DNA from: Pohlia nutans
Lineage: Eukaryota; Streptophyta; Bryopsida; Bryales; Mniaceae
Direction: 5' to 3'
Assembly: GCA_022496805.1 (NCBI GenBank)
Contig: CM040085.1
Span: forward strand, 49,815,811-49,879,810
Length of the DNA stretch: 64,000 nt
Shown here: piece by piece, positions 38,755 to 50,005 of the stretch
How positions within the stretch are numbered: the stretch's first letter is position 1
How the letters are laid out: the number at the start of each line of letters is the position of its first letter
Translations under genes and position numbers: made by a program
The notes under the pieces: generated by a model
Told to the model about the DNA's origin: nothing
The model's input: the letters and a program-made list of their open reading frames with translations, nothing else
Databases searched by the model: none

Positions 38755-39056
38755 TTGCGTGGGCTGAAGTTGCTCATAGCCATGCGCATTAGCTAGAGTA
38801 GATGATGCGAATGAGCTAGACTAGCAACTAGAGAAGTGGTACTAGTTAGAGATAATGAGAATTGGGTCTCCCAAGTGATATGGGCTGATCCTAGTGTACT
38901 AGGAGTGGAGTATGGGCTGATGTCCCATATGGTTTGCCAAGGGGACTCCCTTGGGTGTACTACTTAAGAGGGGCAGCCCATGAGTAAAGATCATCTCTTT
39001 CCTATGCATTCCAAGTGTTTGTGTGAGGCTTTGGCATTCTAATCTAACCTTCAATA
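38739..39056 (+). repeat. E11 3' LTR
   Basis: 318 bp after the polypurine tract, ending CTTCAATA; CGCCT follows. It is the left arm of the closest inverted LTR pair in the window (right arm 39144-39461). Confidence 0.96.
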
Positions 39057-39061
39057 CGCCT

Positions 39062-39143
39062 TGGTACCTTCACAATATCCAAGAAACACACATTTTGTTG
39101 CCTTGGCCTCAAGTTTGGTTCTTTGAGAATCGGGTACCTTTGC
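39062..39143 (-). pseudogene. gag-pol: E9: gag-pol piece 3, an 82-bp remnant
   Basis: Encodes about residues 667-694, in the integrase C-terminal part, between E11 and E12. The left duplication is CGCCT and the right is TTTGC (39139-39143). It also serves as the spacer between the two inverted elements. Confidence 0.92.
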
Positions 39144-39461
39144 TATTGAAGGTTAGATTAGAATGCCAAAGCCTCACACAAACACTTGGAATGCATAGGA
39201 AAGAGATGATCTTTACTCATGGGCTGCCCCTCTTAAGTAGCACACCCAAGGGAGTCCCCTTGGCAAACCATATGGGACATCAGCCCATACTCCACTCCTA
39301 GTACACTAGGATCAGCCCATATCACTTGGGAGACTCAATTCTCATTACTTCTAACTAGTACCACTTCTCTAGTTGCAAGTCTAGCTCATTCGCATCATCT
39401 ACTCTAGCTAATGCGCATGGCTATGAGCAACTTCAGCCCACGCAATCATCCTACTTCAACA
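39144..39461 (-). repeat. E12 3' LTR
   Basis: 318 bp in reverse orientation, with the private GAGACTCAATT mark. The polypurine tract lies at 39462-39471. Confidence 0.96.
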
Positions 39462-42400
39462 CTCCCACTTTGCGAATAGCCAAAGCCTTCGAGCCCAAAT
39501 GCCACCACTAGTCTTTGATGTCGATCTCTCGCAAGAGCCTTTGTCAGCACGTCCGCCACCATGTGCTCCGTTGGACAATACTTCAACTCTATCACCTTCA
39601 TCTCTAACTTCTCTCGAATGAAGTGATATTGCACATCAATGTGCTTTGTACGTGAGTGATGCGTTGGATTCTTCGCCAATGACATACTCCCTTGGTTGTC
39701 ACACATGATTGTTGTAGCCTCCTCTTGAGTGCATCTCACATCCGCCATTAGTTGCCTCAACCAAATGGCCTCCTTCGTACCGTGGCTCGTCGCCATGTAC
39801 TCCGCCTCAACCGTTGACGTGGCCGTGGTTTGTTGGCGCTTGCTATTCCATGAAACGGCCCCCGATCCAACTTTGAACATGTACCCCGTGGTGGATCTAC
39901 GATCATTGGTATCACCCGCATAATCCGCATCACAATACCCACTCAACACAATGTTGTCACCTCCAAGACACAACCTCACATCACTTGTGCCTTTCAAGTA
40001 CCGCATGATCCTCTTGACCGCAACCCAATGACTTGAACCCGGTCTTGCCATGTGTTGACTCACAACGCTGATTGGATACGCAAGGTCCGGCCTTGTTGCA
40101 ATCATAGCATACATCAATGACCCTACAGCTTGCTTGTATGGCACATCCACCATAGATTGAACCTCTAATGCATACTCCTCATCCGTGAGCTTCACGAGTT
40201 TGGAATTCACATCCAATGGAGTGCCAACCGGTTTGCAATCCTCCATGCCAAAGCGTTTGAGAACATCCATAACATACTTGCTTTGATTCATTGTTATGGT
40301 GCGTGTTGCTCTATCTCGCACAAACTCAACTCCTAGACAAAAGTGCAACTCACCGAGATCACTCATCTCGTACTCGTTCTCAAGCATTGCCTTCAATGCC
40401 TTCAAAGAGCTCATACAACTTGCAAGGATGATCAAATCATCCACATATATGATCACGATGACCACATGTTGGCCCTTTTGCATGAAATACAAGCTGTGAT
40501 CAGCGATGCTCCTTGTGAACCCGATATGAACAAGAAACGTGTCAATCTTTTGATACCATGCGCGTGGAGATTGCTTCAACCCATACAATGACTTGTTCAA
40601 CTTGCAAACAAGGTTCTCATTACCTCGTTGCACAAATCCTTCGGGTTGTACCATGTAGATGTCCTCGTCCAACTCGCCGTTCAAGAACGCCGTCTTCACA
40701 TCCATTTGATGCATTTCCAAATCCATGGCAGCCCCGATGGCCAAAATGCATCGAATAGTGGTGAATTTCGCCACCGGTGCAAAGGTCTCATGAAAATCAA
40801 CACCTTCGATTTGTGAAAAGCCCTTTGCCACCAATCTTGCCTTATAACGAACCACATCACCCGTTGCATCTCTCTTTGCACGAAATACCCACTTACAACC
40901 GATAGCGTTGCGATTCTTGGGGAGGGGAGTCAATTCCCAAGTGCCATTGTCCATCAACGATTTGTACTCCTCTTGCATGGCTTGCTCCCACTTGTTTGCA
41001 TCATCACAACTCAACGCTTCACGAATCGTCAATGGAGCATCTAAAAGTGCAACGTTTGCATGCTCCTCCTCACCTTGAGGGAGAATATGATTCTTCCACC
41101 ACTCGCCAAGTGGTCTACGATTTCTCTCTGGATAACGACGATCGCTCGAGGATGCATTGTCTTCAACCGCCGTTGCTTGTGCCTTTTTCTCGCCATTCTT
41201 CGTCTTCAAAAGTGGCTCCTCAATATGTTCCTCATCACCACCATCTTCGTCATCTTCGTCTTCATCAACAATATCAATAACGGGAGATTTGGAAGATTGG
41301 TCCACAATCGCTGGTTTATCGCCACTTCTCCCACTTGGACCATCGTCCAAATTGTCTTCAACCTTGGAATTCTCGCAAAATGTCACATCACGAGCTCGAA
41401 TGATCTTCTTGGTCTCGAGCGACATGAGCCTGTACGCCTTGGTACCTTCACAATATCCAAGAAACACACATTTTGTTGCCTTGGCCTCAAGTTTGGTTCT
41501 TTGAGAATCGGGTACCTTTGCAAATGCGATGCATCCAAATGTGCGCATGTGCTCCACGCGGGGTGGCCTCCCACTCCACGCTTGCTCTGGTGTCATGTTT
41601 TGAACCGCACTCGTCGGGCATCGGTTGCGTGTGTACACCGCAGTCACCACCGCTTCCGCCCAAAGGTCCAAACCCAAATTTTGTGCATGCAACATACTCC
41701 TTGCCATTTCCACAATTGTTCGATTTGCACGCTCTGCAACTCCGTTTTGTTGTGGTGTATATGGCGTTGTCGTTTGTCTAGCAATGCCTTCTTTCTTCAA
41801 TAACTCTCCAAATTGGTTGGACATGAACTCGCCGCCATTATCCGATCGAAACACCTTGATCTTGTGCTCGGATTGCTTCTCAACCAACGCCTTGAACTCT
41901 TTGAACTTCTCAAAACACTCGCTCTTTGCTTTGATCGGATACAACCATATCTTCCTCGAAAAATCATCAATGAACGTAACAAAATACTTGCAACCCCCCA
42001 TAGACGTGGTCTTCATCGGACCACACACGTCGGAATGCACAATCTCAAGAACCTTGGTTGCACGAGTTGCCCCATCAACTGGAAACGGTGAGCGTTGTTG
42101 CTTGCCTTCAATACAACCCTCACATGTGAATGAACTAGGTGCGACGTGTGATTGTGCAAGATCCATGCCACTTACCATTCCACGCAGTGCTTTCACACTC
42201 TTGACATTCAAATGCCCGAGACGACGATGCCACAACGCCAACTTGTCTTCGTTTGAACTCGATTGCACCAACGTTGCGGATTCCGCCGCGTGCATCTTGG
42301 AAAACTTGATTTGGTACAAGCCGTTGACTTCGTGTATAATGGCCACCTCCTCACGACTTGGAGACAACACAAAACACCCTTGGTCGCTAAATTCCACTCG

Positions 42401-43519
42401 CAAATGCTTCATCACCAAATGTCGCACCGATAAAAGATTTGCCTTCAACTTGGGAACGTGGAGGACATCATGGATGGTAATTGTCTTCACACGACCCTTC
42501 ACCTCGGTGTCTACGACGATGGATCCTTTACCCACGGCTTGAAGAACCGTATCATCACCCAAAATGACATTCTTTGGAGATATGACGTGATATGATTGGA
42601 AACAAGTCCTAATGGGCGCCATGTGACTCGAGGCTCCCGAATCAACAATCCAATCGATCACACTACCATTGCATGACACGTCACTTGCCATCATTGCATA
42701 CTCGTCCCCGTCATCACTACAAGAAGAGACGCTAGTCATAAATGCGTACTCATCACCTGCATCGTTGACCTTTGTATTGTTGGCACTTTCCTCTCTCTTG
42801 CGTTTGTAGCAAAATTTTGCCAAGTGGCCCTTCTTACCGCAATAGTAGCATACCTTGTCTGTAGAGCTCCCACTGGCACCGCTCTTGGATTGCTTCGCCA
42901 TAAGCGCCGCGCTATCGCCACGAGTCTCGTTCTCTTTGCGCCGCGAGAGTTCATGCAACAACCGTGATGTCACATAATCAAGAGTGAGCTCGCTAATGGG
43001 CCTACTCTCCATAGCAACGATAAGATACTCGTACGACGGCGGCAAACTCTCGAGGAGCGTCATAACGATATCACCGTCGGTAATGTTGACGTCTGCGCCG
43101 TTGAGCTGATCCGCAAGAGCCTTGACTTTGTTGATGTGCGCCAACATGTCGTCGTTTTCTTCCATCTTGATGGTGAAAAACTTGCGCCTCAAAAACAAGA
43201 TATTGACCAAGCTCTTTGCCTCATGAATATTGCAAAGCTTGGCCCATGCCTCGGCGGGAGTCTTGCACGACCGAATATGAGAAAGCTGGGAATCAGAAAG
43301 ATTAAGAGCCAAAATCGCAAAGGCCTTTTTCTCTCGCCGAGTGTACGCAGTTCGTACCCTAGCCTCGGCGTCGGACGAAGGCGGTTCCTCACTACCCTCA
43401 ACTATCTCCCACAATTCTTTTTCGGCCATGACCATTTCCATCTTGAATTTCCACAAGTGGAAGTTGACGCCATCGAACTTGTCTACAACCTTAGCACCTT
43501 CACCCTCAAATGTAGCCAT
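39446..43519 (-). CDS. gag-pol: E12 Ty1/copia Gag-Pol polyprotein (intact frame)
   Basis: 1,357 residues on the reverse strand from ATG at 43519. Knuckle, D-S-G, H-H-C-C, D-D-35-E, Y-V-D-D (codons 40436-40447) and RNase H acidic residues are all present. Private changes are R769P and P770L after the acidic linker, and A1120V between RT and RNase H. None falls in a catalytic motif. C-terminal subtype: F-G-L-E-G-F-G-Y-S-Q. Confidence 0.97.
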   Translation of the reverse strand: MATFEGEGAKVVDKFDGVNFHLWKFKMEMVMAEKELWEIVEGSEEPPSSDAEARVRTAYTRREKKAFAILALNLSDSQLSHIRSCKTPAEAWAKLCNIHEAKSLVNILFLRRKFFTIKMEENDDMLAHINKVKALADQLNGADVNITDGDIVMTLLESLPPSYEYLIVAMESRPISELTLDYVTSRLLHELSRRKENETRGDSAALMAKQSKSGASGSSTDKVCYYCGKKGHLAKFCYKRKREESANNTKVNDAGDEYAFMTSVSSCSDDGDEYAMMASDVSCNGSVIDWIVDSGASSHMAPIRTCFQSYHVISPKNVILGDDTVLQAVGKGSIVVDTEVKGRVKTITIHDVLHVPKLKANLLSVRHLVMKHLRVEFSDQGCFVLSPSREEVAIIHEVNGLYQIKFSKMHAAESATLVQSSSNEDKLALWHRRLGHLNVKSVKALRGMVSGMDLAQSHVAPSSFTCEGCIEGKQQRSPFPVDGATRATKVLEIVHSDVCGPMKTTSMGGCKYFVTFIDDFSRKIWLYPIKAKSECFEKFKEFKALVEKQSEHKIKVFRSDNGGEFMSNQFGELLKKEGIARQTTTPYTPQQNGVAERANRTIVEMARSMLHAQNLGLDLWAEAVVTAVYTRNRCPTSAVQNMTPEQAWSGRPPRVEHMRTFGCIAFAKVPDSQRTKLEAKATKCVFLGYCEGTKAYRLMSLETKKIIRARDVTFCENSKVEDNLDDGPSGRSGDKPAIVDQSSKSPVIDIVDEDEDDEDGGDEEHIEEPLLKTKNGEKKAQATAVEDNASSSDRRYPERNRRPLGEWWKNHILPQGEEEHANVALLDAPLTIREALSCDDANKWEQAMQEEYKSLMDNGTWELTPLPKNRNAIGCKWVFRAKRDATGDVVRYKARLVAKGFSQIEGVDFHETFAPVAKFTTIRCILAIGAAMDLEMHQMDVKTAFLNGELDEDIYMVQPEGFVQRGNENLVCKLNKSLYGLKQSPRAWYQKIDTFLVHIGFTRSIADHSLYFMQKGQHVVIVIIYVDDLIILASCMSSLKALKAMLENEYEMSDLGELHFCLGVEFVRDRATRTITMNQSKYVMDVLKRFGMEDCKPVGTPLDVNSKLVKLTDEEYALEVQSMVDVPYKQAVGSLMYAMIATRPDLAYPISVVSQHMARPGSSHWVAVKRIMRYLKGTSDVRLCLGGDNIVLSGYCDADYAGDTNDRRSTTGYMFKVGSGAVSWNSKRQQTTATSTVEAEYMATSHGTKEAIWLRQLMADVRCTQEEATTIMCDNQGSMSLAKNPTHHSRTKHIDVQYHFIREKLEMKVIELKYCPTEHMVADVLTKALARDRHQRLVVAFGLEGFGYSQSGSVEVG

Positions 43520-44492
43520 ATCCTTGATTGAAGGACGTACGCTCACAAAATTCAGCCCCTAGAAAGCTAAGAAAAATTGTTTTTATGATTTTTTGACAAT
43601 TTTGTGATTTGTGAGGCAAATTGCACACGTACGTGCTTCTAATGCCTCCAAACTAATTCCAAACACTAAATCAGCACCTTTGTGCTACACATCAACCTCA
43701 CAACACTCAATCGTGATGGTTCTTAGTGAATTTGCACAAGATCATACCACAACACCCTAACTAGGAGAATTGCGCACTCGTTGGCTCAAATCCACTCAGA
43801 TAAGCACCCTTGTGCTTCACAACACGTAATGCACCCTATGGACACCCTTGTGCCATCCAAGGACTCTAAATCAATGCAAATTCAGCCCCTTCAAGTCCTA
43901 ATTGCATTGAAATTCATCAAATCAGCCCCGTTGTGCATTCACTAACCCAAACTCTAATTTTGAGCACTCCAAGGGCATAACTCACATTCCAAACCCTTGT
44001 GCAAGAATTGCAATACCAAAATCAGATTGTAGACTCACACCAAGAGCCTCAAAGCATAAGAGTGCCTTGCAACAACACAAGTGCACAAATTGAGCACAAA
44101 TTGAGCCAATAAGCTCCAATAAGCTCCAATAAGCTCCAATAAGGTCCAATAAGCTCCAATATACTCCAACAAGCACCAATAAGCTCCAAAGCTCCAATTC
44201 AGCCCTTGTAGACGTGTATAAACTCCAAAAATGCTCCAAAGTGCTCCAAAAGCTCCAAATCAACAAATGATAGCTCCAAAGTGCGAATTCAGCCCTCCAA
44301 CACGTAGATCAAAGGTAGGAAGATTGTAATACCTCCCAATGTCGAAATCAGCCCACCAAAGCTCGAATTCAGCCCTCCAAAGCTCCAAATCAGCGCTCCA
44401 ATACTCCAAAATCAGCGCTCCAACGCACGACCTCCACACAATGAGCAATCTAATCTTTGACTCACGCAAAACACATGAGTGGGCCCATAACC
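43520..44492 (-). other. E12 5' leader, untranslated
   Basis: 973 nt. The 10-bp array has five units in a row, one altered (AAGGTCC on the plus strand, about 44140), and lacks the CTGATTGGAG unit that precedes it elsewhere. The primer site is at 44479-44492. One GTGCTGATTTG has become a GTGCTTATCTG-type variant (43799-43806). Non-coding. Confidence 0.85.
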
Positions 44493-44810
44493 TATTGAAG
44501 GTTAGATTAGAATGCCAAAGCCTCACACAAACACTTGGAATGCATAGGAAAGAGATGATCTTTACTCATGGGCTGCCCCTCTTAAGTAGCACACCCAAGG
44601 GAGTCCCCTTGGCAAACCATATGGGACATCAGCCCATACTCCACTCCTAGTACACTAGGATCAGCCCATATCACTTGGGAGACTCAATTCTCATTACTTC
44701 TAACTAGTACCACTTCTCTAGTTGCAAGTCTAGCTCATTCGCATCATCTACTCTAGCTAATGCGCATGGCTATGAGCAACTTCAGCCCACGCAATCATCC
44801 TACTTCAACA
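44493..44810 (-). repeat. E12 5' LTR
   Basis: 318 bp in reverse orientation, with the GAGACTCAATT mark. TTTGC follows. Confidence 0.96.
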
Positions 44811-44815
44811 TTTGC

Positions 44816-46698
44816 AAATGCGATGCATCCAAATGTGCGCATGTGCTCCACGCGGGGTGGCCTCCCACTCCACGCTTGCTCTGGTGTCATGTTTTGAACC
44901 GCACTCGTCGGGCATCGGTTGCGTGTGTACACCGCAGTCACCACCGCTTCCGCCCAAAGGTCCAAACCCAAATTTTGTGCATGCAACATACTCCTTGCCA
45001 TTTCCACAATTGTTCGATTTGCACGCTCTGCAACTCCGTTTTGTTGTGGTGTATATGGCGTTGTGGTTTGTCTAGCAATGCCTTCTTTCTTCAATAACTC
45101 TCCAAATTGGTTGGACAAGAACTCGCCGCCATTATCCGATCGAAACACCTTGATCTTGTGCTCGGATTGCTTCTCAACCAACGCCTTGAACTCTTTGAAC
45201 TTCTCAAAACACTCGCTCTTTGCTTTGATCGGATACAACCATATCTTCCTCGAAAAATCATCAATGAACGTCACAAAATACTTGCAACCCCCCATAGACG
45301 TGGTCTTCATTGGACCACACACGTCGGAATGCACAATCTCAAGAACCTTGGTTGCACGAGTTGCCCCATCAACTGGAAACGGTGAGCGTTGTTGCTTGCC
45401 TTCAATACAACCCTCACATGTGAATGAACTAGGTGCGACGTGTGATTGTGCAAGATCCATGCCACTTACCATTCCACGCAGTGCTTTCACACTCTTGACA
45501 TTCAAATGCCCGAGACGACGATGCCACAACGCCAACTTGTCTTCGTTTGAACTCGATTGCACCAACGTTGCGGATTCCGCCGCGTGCATCTTGGAAAACT
45601 TGATTTGGTACAAGCCGTTGACTTCGTGTATAATGGCCACCTCCTCACGACTTGGGGACAACACAAAACACCCTTGGTCGCTAAATTCCACTCGCAAATG
45701 CTTCATCACCAAATGTCGCACCGATAAAAGATTTGCCTTCAACTTGGGAACGTGGAGGACATCATGGATGGTAATTGTCTTCACACGACCCTTCACCTCG
45801 GTGTCTACGACGATGGATCCTTTACCCACGGCTTGAAGAACCGTATCATCACCCAAAATGACATTCTTTGGAGATATGACGTGATATGATTGGAAACAAC
45901 TCCTAATGGGCGCCATGTGACTCGAGGCTCCCGAATCAACAATCCAATCGATCACACTACCATTGCATGACACGTCACTTGCCATCATTGCATACTCGTC
46001 CCCGTCATCACTACAAGAAGAGACGCTAGTCATAAATGCGTACTCATCACCTGCATCGTTGACCTTTGTATTGTTGGCACTTTCCTCTCTCTTGCGTTTG
46101 TAGCAAAATTTTGCCAAGTGGCCCTTCTTACCGCAATAGTAGCATACCTTGTCTGTAGAGCTCCCACTGGCACCGCTCTTGGATTGCTTCGCCATAAGCG
46201 CCGCGCTATCGCCACGAGTCTCGTTCTCTTTGCGCCGCGAGAGTTCATGCAACAACCGTGATGTCACATAATCAAGAGTGAGCTCGCTAATGGGCCTACT
46301 CTCCATAGCAACGATAAGATACTCGTACGACGGCGGCAAACTCTCGAGGAGCGTCATAACGATATCACCGTCCGTAATGTTAACGTCTGCGCCGTTGAGC
46401 TGATCCGCAAGAGCCTTGACTTTGTTGATGTGCGCCAACATGTCGTCGTTTTCTTCCATCTTGATGGTGAAAAACTTGCGCCTCAAAAACAAGATATTGA
46501 CCAAGCTCTTTGCCTCATGAATATTGCAAAGCTTGGCCCATGCCTCGGCGGGAGTCTTGCACGACCGAATATGAGAAAGCTGGGAATCAGAAAGATTAAG
46601 AGCCAAAATCGCAAAGGCCTTTTTCTCTCGCCGAGTGTACGCAGTTCGTACCCTAGCCTCGGCGTCGGACGAAGGCGGTTCCTCACTACCCTCAACTA
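44816..46698 (-). pseudogene. gag-pol: E9: gag-pol piece 4 (Gag, protease, integrase)
   Basis: Encodes about residues 39-666. It keeps the zinc knuckle, protease D-S-G, the integrase finger and D497/D560/E596. It has T-to-S in P-I-R-T-C-F and M566L. On the right it is cut at residue 38/39 by E13 (AACTA, 46694-46698), on the left by E12. A long open frame survives but has lost its start and its RT. Confidence 0.93.
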
Positions 46699-47016
46699 TG
46701 TTGAAGTCGGATGATTGCGTGGGCTGAAGTTGCTCATAGCCATGCGCATTAGCTAGAGTAGATGATGCGAATGAGCTAGACATGCAACTAGAGAAGTGGT
46801 ACTAGTTAGAGATAATGAGAATTGGGTCTCCCAAGTGATATGGGCTGATCCTAGTGTACTAGGAGTGGAGTATGGGCTGATGTCCCATATGGTTTGCCAA
46901 GGGGACTCCCTTGGGTGTGCTACTTAAGAGGGGCAGCCCATGAGTAAAGATCATCTCTTTCCTATGCATTCCAAGTGTTTGTGTGAGGCTTTGGCATTCT
47001 AATCTAACCTTCAATA
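46699..47016 (+). repeat. E13 5' LTR
   Basis: 318 bp, TGTTGAAGTCGG...CTTCAATA. The primer site follows at 47017-47030. Confidence 0.96.
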
Positions 47017-47979
47017 GGTTATGGGCCCACTCATGTGTTTTGCGTGAGTCAAAGATTAGATTGCTCATTGTGTGGAGGTCGTGCGTTGGAGCGCTGATTT
47101 TGGAGTATTGGAGCGCTCATTTGGAACTTTGGAGGGCTGAATTCGAGCTTTGGTGGGTTGATTTCGACATTGGGAGGTATTACAATCTTCCTACCTTTGA
47201 TCTACGTGTTGGAGGGCTGAATTCGCACTTTGGAGCTATCATTTGTTGATTTGGAGCTTTTGGAGCACTTTGGAGCACCTTTGGAGTTTATACACGTCTA
47301 CAAGGGCTGAATTGGAGCTTTGGAGCTTATTGGTGCTTGTTGGAGTATATTGGAGCTGATTGGAGCTTATTGGAGCTTATTGGAGCTTATTGGCTCAATT
47401 TGTGCTCAATTTGTGCACTTGTGTTGTTGCAAGGCACTTTTATGCTTTGAGGCTCTTGGGGTGAGTCTACAATCTGATTTTGGTATTGCAATTCTTGCAC
47501 AAGGGTTTGGAATGTGAGTTATGCCCTTGGAGTGCTCAAAATTTGAGTTTGGGTTAGTGAATGCACAACGGGGCTGATTTGATGAATTTCAATGCAATTA
47601 GGACTTGAAGGGGCTGAATTTGCATTGATTTAGAGTCCTTGGAAGGCACAAGGGTGTCCATAGGGTGCGTTACGTGTTGTGAAGCACAAGGGTGCTGATT
47701 TGAGTGGATTTGAGCCAACGAGTGCGCAATTCTCCTAGTTAGGGTGTTGTGGTATGATCTTGTGCAAATTCACTAAGAACCATCACGATTGAGTGTTGTG
47801 AGGTTGATGTGTAGCACAAAGGTGCTGATTTAGTGTTTGGAATTAGTTTGGAGGCATTAGAAGCACGTACGTGTGCAATTTGCCTCACAAATCACAAAAT
47901 TGTCAAAAAATCATAAAAACAATTTTTCTTAGCTTTCTAGGGGCTGAATTTTGTGAGCGTACGTCCTTCAATCAAGGAT
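47017..47979 (+). other. E13 5' leader, untranslated
   Basis: 963 nt with three CTTATTGGAG units (about 47362-47390). A private GGTGGGTTGAT replaces one GGGCTGA (about 47155), and AAAATTTGAG replaces AAAATTAGAG. Non-coding. Confidence 0.85.
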
Positions 47980-48725
47980 ATGGCTACATTTGAGGGTGAA
48001 GGTGCTAAGGTTGTAGACAAGTTCGATGGCGTCAACTTCCACTTGTGGAAATTCAAGATGGAAATGGTCATGGCCGAAAAAGAATTGTGGGAGATAGTTG
48101 AGGGTAGTGAGGAACCGCCTTCGTCCGACGCCGAGGCTAGGGTACGAACTGCGTACACTCGGCGAGAGAAAAAGGCCTTTGCGATTTTGGCTCTTAATCT
48201 TTCTGATTCCCAGCTTTCTCATATTCGGTCGTGCAAGACTCCCGCCGAGGCATGGGCCAAGCTTTGCAATATTCATGAGGCAAAGAGCTTGGTCAATATC
48301 TTGTTTTTGAGGCGCAAGTTTTTCACCATCAAGATGGAAGAAAACGACGACATGTTGGCGCACATCAACAAAGTCAAGGCTCTTGCGGATCAGCTCAACG
48401 GCGCAGACGTCAACATTACCGACGGTGATATCGTTATGACGCTCCTCGAGAGTTTGCCGCCGTCGTACGAGTATCTTATCGTTGCTATGGAGAGTAGGCC
48501 CATTAGCGAGCTCACTCTTGACTATGTGACATCACGGTTGTTGCATGAACTCTCGCGGCGCAAAGAGAACGAGACTCGTGGCGATAGCGCGGCGCTTATG
48601 GCGAAGCAATCCAAGAGCGGTGCCAGTGGGAGCTCTACAGACAAGGTATGCTACTATTGCGGTAAGAAGGGCCACTTGGCAAAATTTTGCTACAAACGCA
48701 AGAGAGAGGAAAGTGCCAACAATAC
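47980..48725 (+). pseudogene. gag-pol: E13: gag piece, interrupted by E14
   Basis: Residues 1-248 and part of 249, which include the complete zinc knuckle (224-237). E14 cuts it after AATAC (48721-48725). Read onward it gains V-E-V-G and stops in the E14 LTR. A truncated Gag with an intact nucleocapsid motif could be translated; no sequence evidence shows that it is. Confidence 0.93.
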
Positions 48726-49043
48726 TGTTGAAGTAGGATGATTGCGTGGGCTGAAGTTGCTCATAGCCATGCGCATTAGCTAGAGTAGATGATGCGAATG
48801 AGCTAGACTAGCAACTAGAGAAGTGGTACTAGTTAGAGATAATGAGAATTGGGTCTCCCAAGTGATATGGGCTGATCCTAGTGTACTAGGAGTGGAGTAT
48901 GGGCTGATGTCCCATATGGTTTGCCAAGGGGACTCCCTTGGGTGTGCTACTTAAGAGGGGCAGCCCATGAGTAAAGATCATCTCTTTCCTATGCATTCCA
49001 AGTGTTTGTGTGAGGCTTTGGCATTCTAATCTAACCTTCAATA
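48726..49043 (+). repeat. E14 5' LTR
   Basis: 318 bp, GATAATG subtype. The primer site follows at 49044-49057. Confidence 0.96.
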
Positions 49044-50005
49044 GGTTATGGGCCCACTCATGTGTTTTGCGTGAGTCGAAGATTAGATTGTTCATTGTGT
49101 GGAGGTCGTGCGTTGGAGCGCTCATTTTGGAGTATTGGAGCGCTGATTTGGAACTTTGGAGGGCTGAATTCGAGCTTTGGTGGGCTGATTTCGACATTGG
49201 GAGGTATTACAATCTTCCTACCTTTGATCTACGTGGTTGAGGGCTGAATTCGCACTTTGGAGCTATCATTTGTTGATTTGGAGCTTTTGGAGCACTTTGG
49301 AGCACCTTTGGAGTTTATACACGTCTACAAGGGCTGAATTGGAGCTTTGGAGCTTATTGGTGCTTGTTGGAGTATATTGGAGCTGATTGGAGCTTATTGG
49401 AGCTTATTGGAGCTTATTGGCTCAATTTGTGCTCAATTTGTGCACTTGTGTTGTTGCAAGGCACTTTTATGCTTTGAGGCTCTTGGGGTGAGTCTACAAT
49501 CTGATTTTGGTATTGCAATTCTTGCACAAGGGTTTGGAATGTGAGTTATGCCCTTGGAGTGCTCAAAATTAGAGTTTGGGTTAGTGAATGCACAACGGGG
49601 CTGATTTGATGAATTTCAATGCAATTAGGACTTGAAGGGGCTGAATTTGCATTGATTTAGAGTCCTTGGAAGGCACAAGGGTGTCCATAGGGTGCATTAC
49701 GTGTTGTGAAGCACAAGGGTGCTGATTTGAGTGGATTTGAGCCAACGAGTGCGCAATTCTCCTAGTTAGGGTGTTGTGGTATGATCTTGTGCAAATTCAC
49801 TAAGAACCATCACGATTGACGGTTGTGAGGTTGATGTGAAGCACAAAGGTGCTGATTTAGTGTTTGGAATTAGTTTGGAGGCATTAGAAGCACATACGTG
49901 TGCAATTTGCTTCACAAATCACAAAATTGTCAAAAATCATAAAAACAATTTTTTTTAGCTTTCTAGGGGCTGAATTTTGTGAGCGTACGTCCTTCAATCA
50001 AGGAT
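49044..50005 (+). other. E14 5' leader, untranslated (most altered)
   Basis: 962 nt with three CTTATTGGAG units. It has more private changes than its sisters: GAGTCGAAG, GCGCTCATTTTGG, ACGTGGTTGAGGG, GATTGACGG, GTGAAGCAC, CACATACG and a TTTTTTTTAG run before the start. Non-coding. Confidence 0.85.

Larger units (their letters stand above)
33391..39056 (+). mobile_element. E11: full-length Ty1/copia element in E9 pol, opposite orientation
   Basis: 5,666 bp, flanked by exact CGCCT copies (33386-33390 and 39057-39061). The LTRs (33391-33708 and 38739-39056) are identical by eye and share GGGTGTACTAC and the GATAATG subtype with E5. It forms a tail-to-tail inverted pair with E12, 87 bp apart. 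Confidence 0.97.
39144..44810 (-). mobile_element. E12: full-length Ty1/copia element in E9 pol
   Basis: 5,667 bp, flanked by exact TTTGC copies (39139-39143 and 44811-44815). Its LTRs are 39144-39461 and 44493-44810. Both carry the private GGGAGACTCAATT and are identical by eye. Same orientation as E9. Confidence 0.97.
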
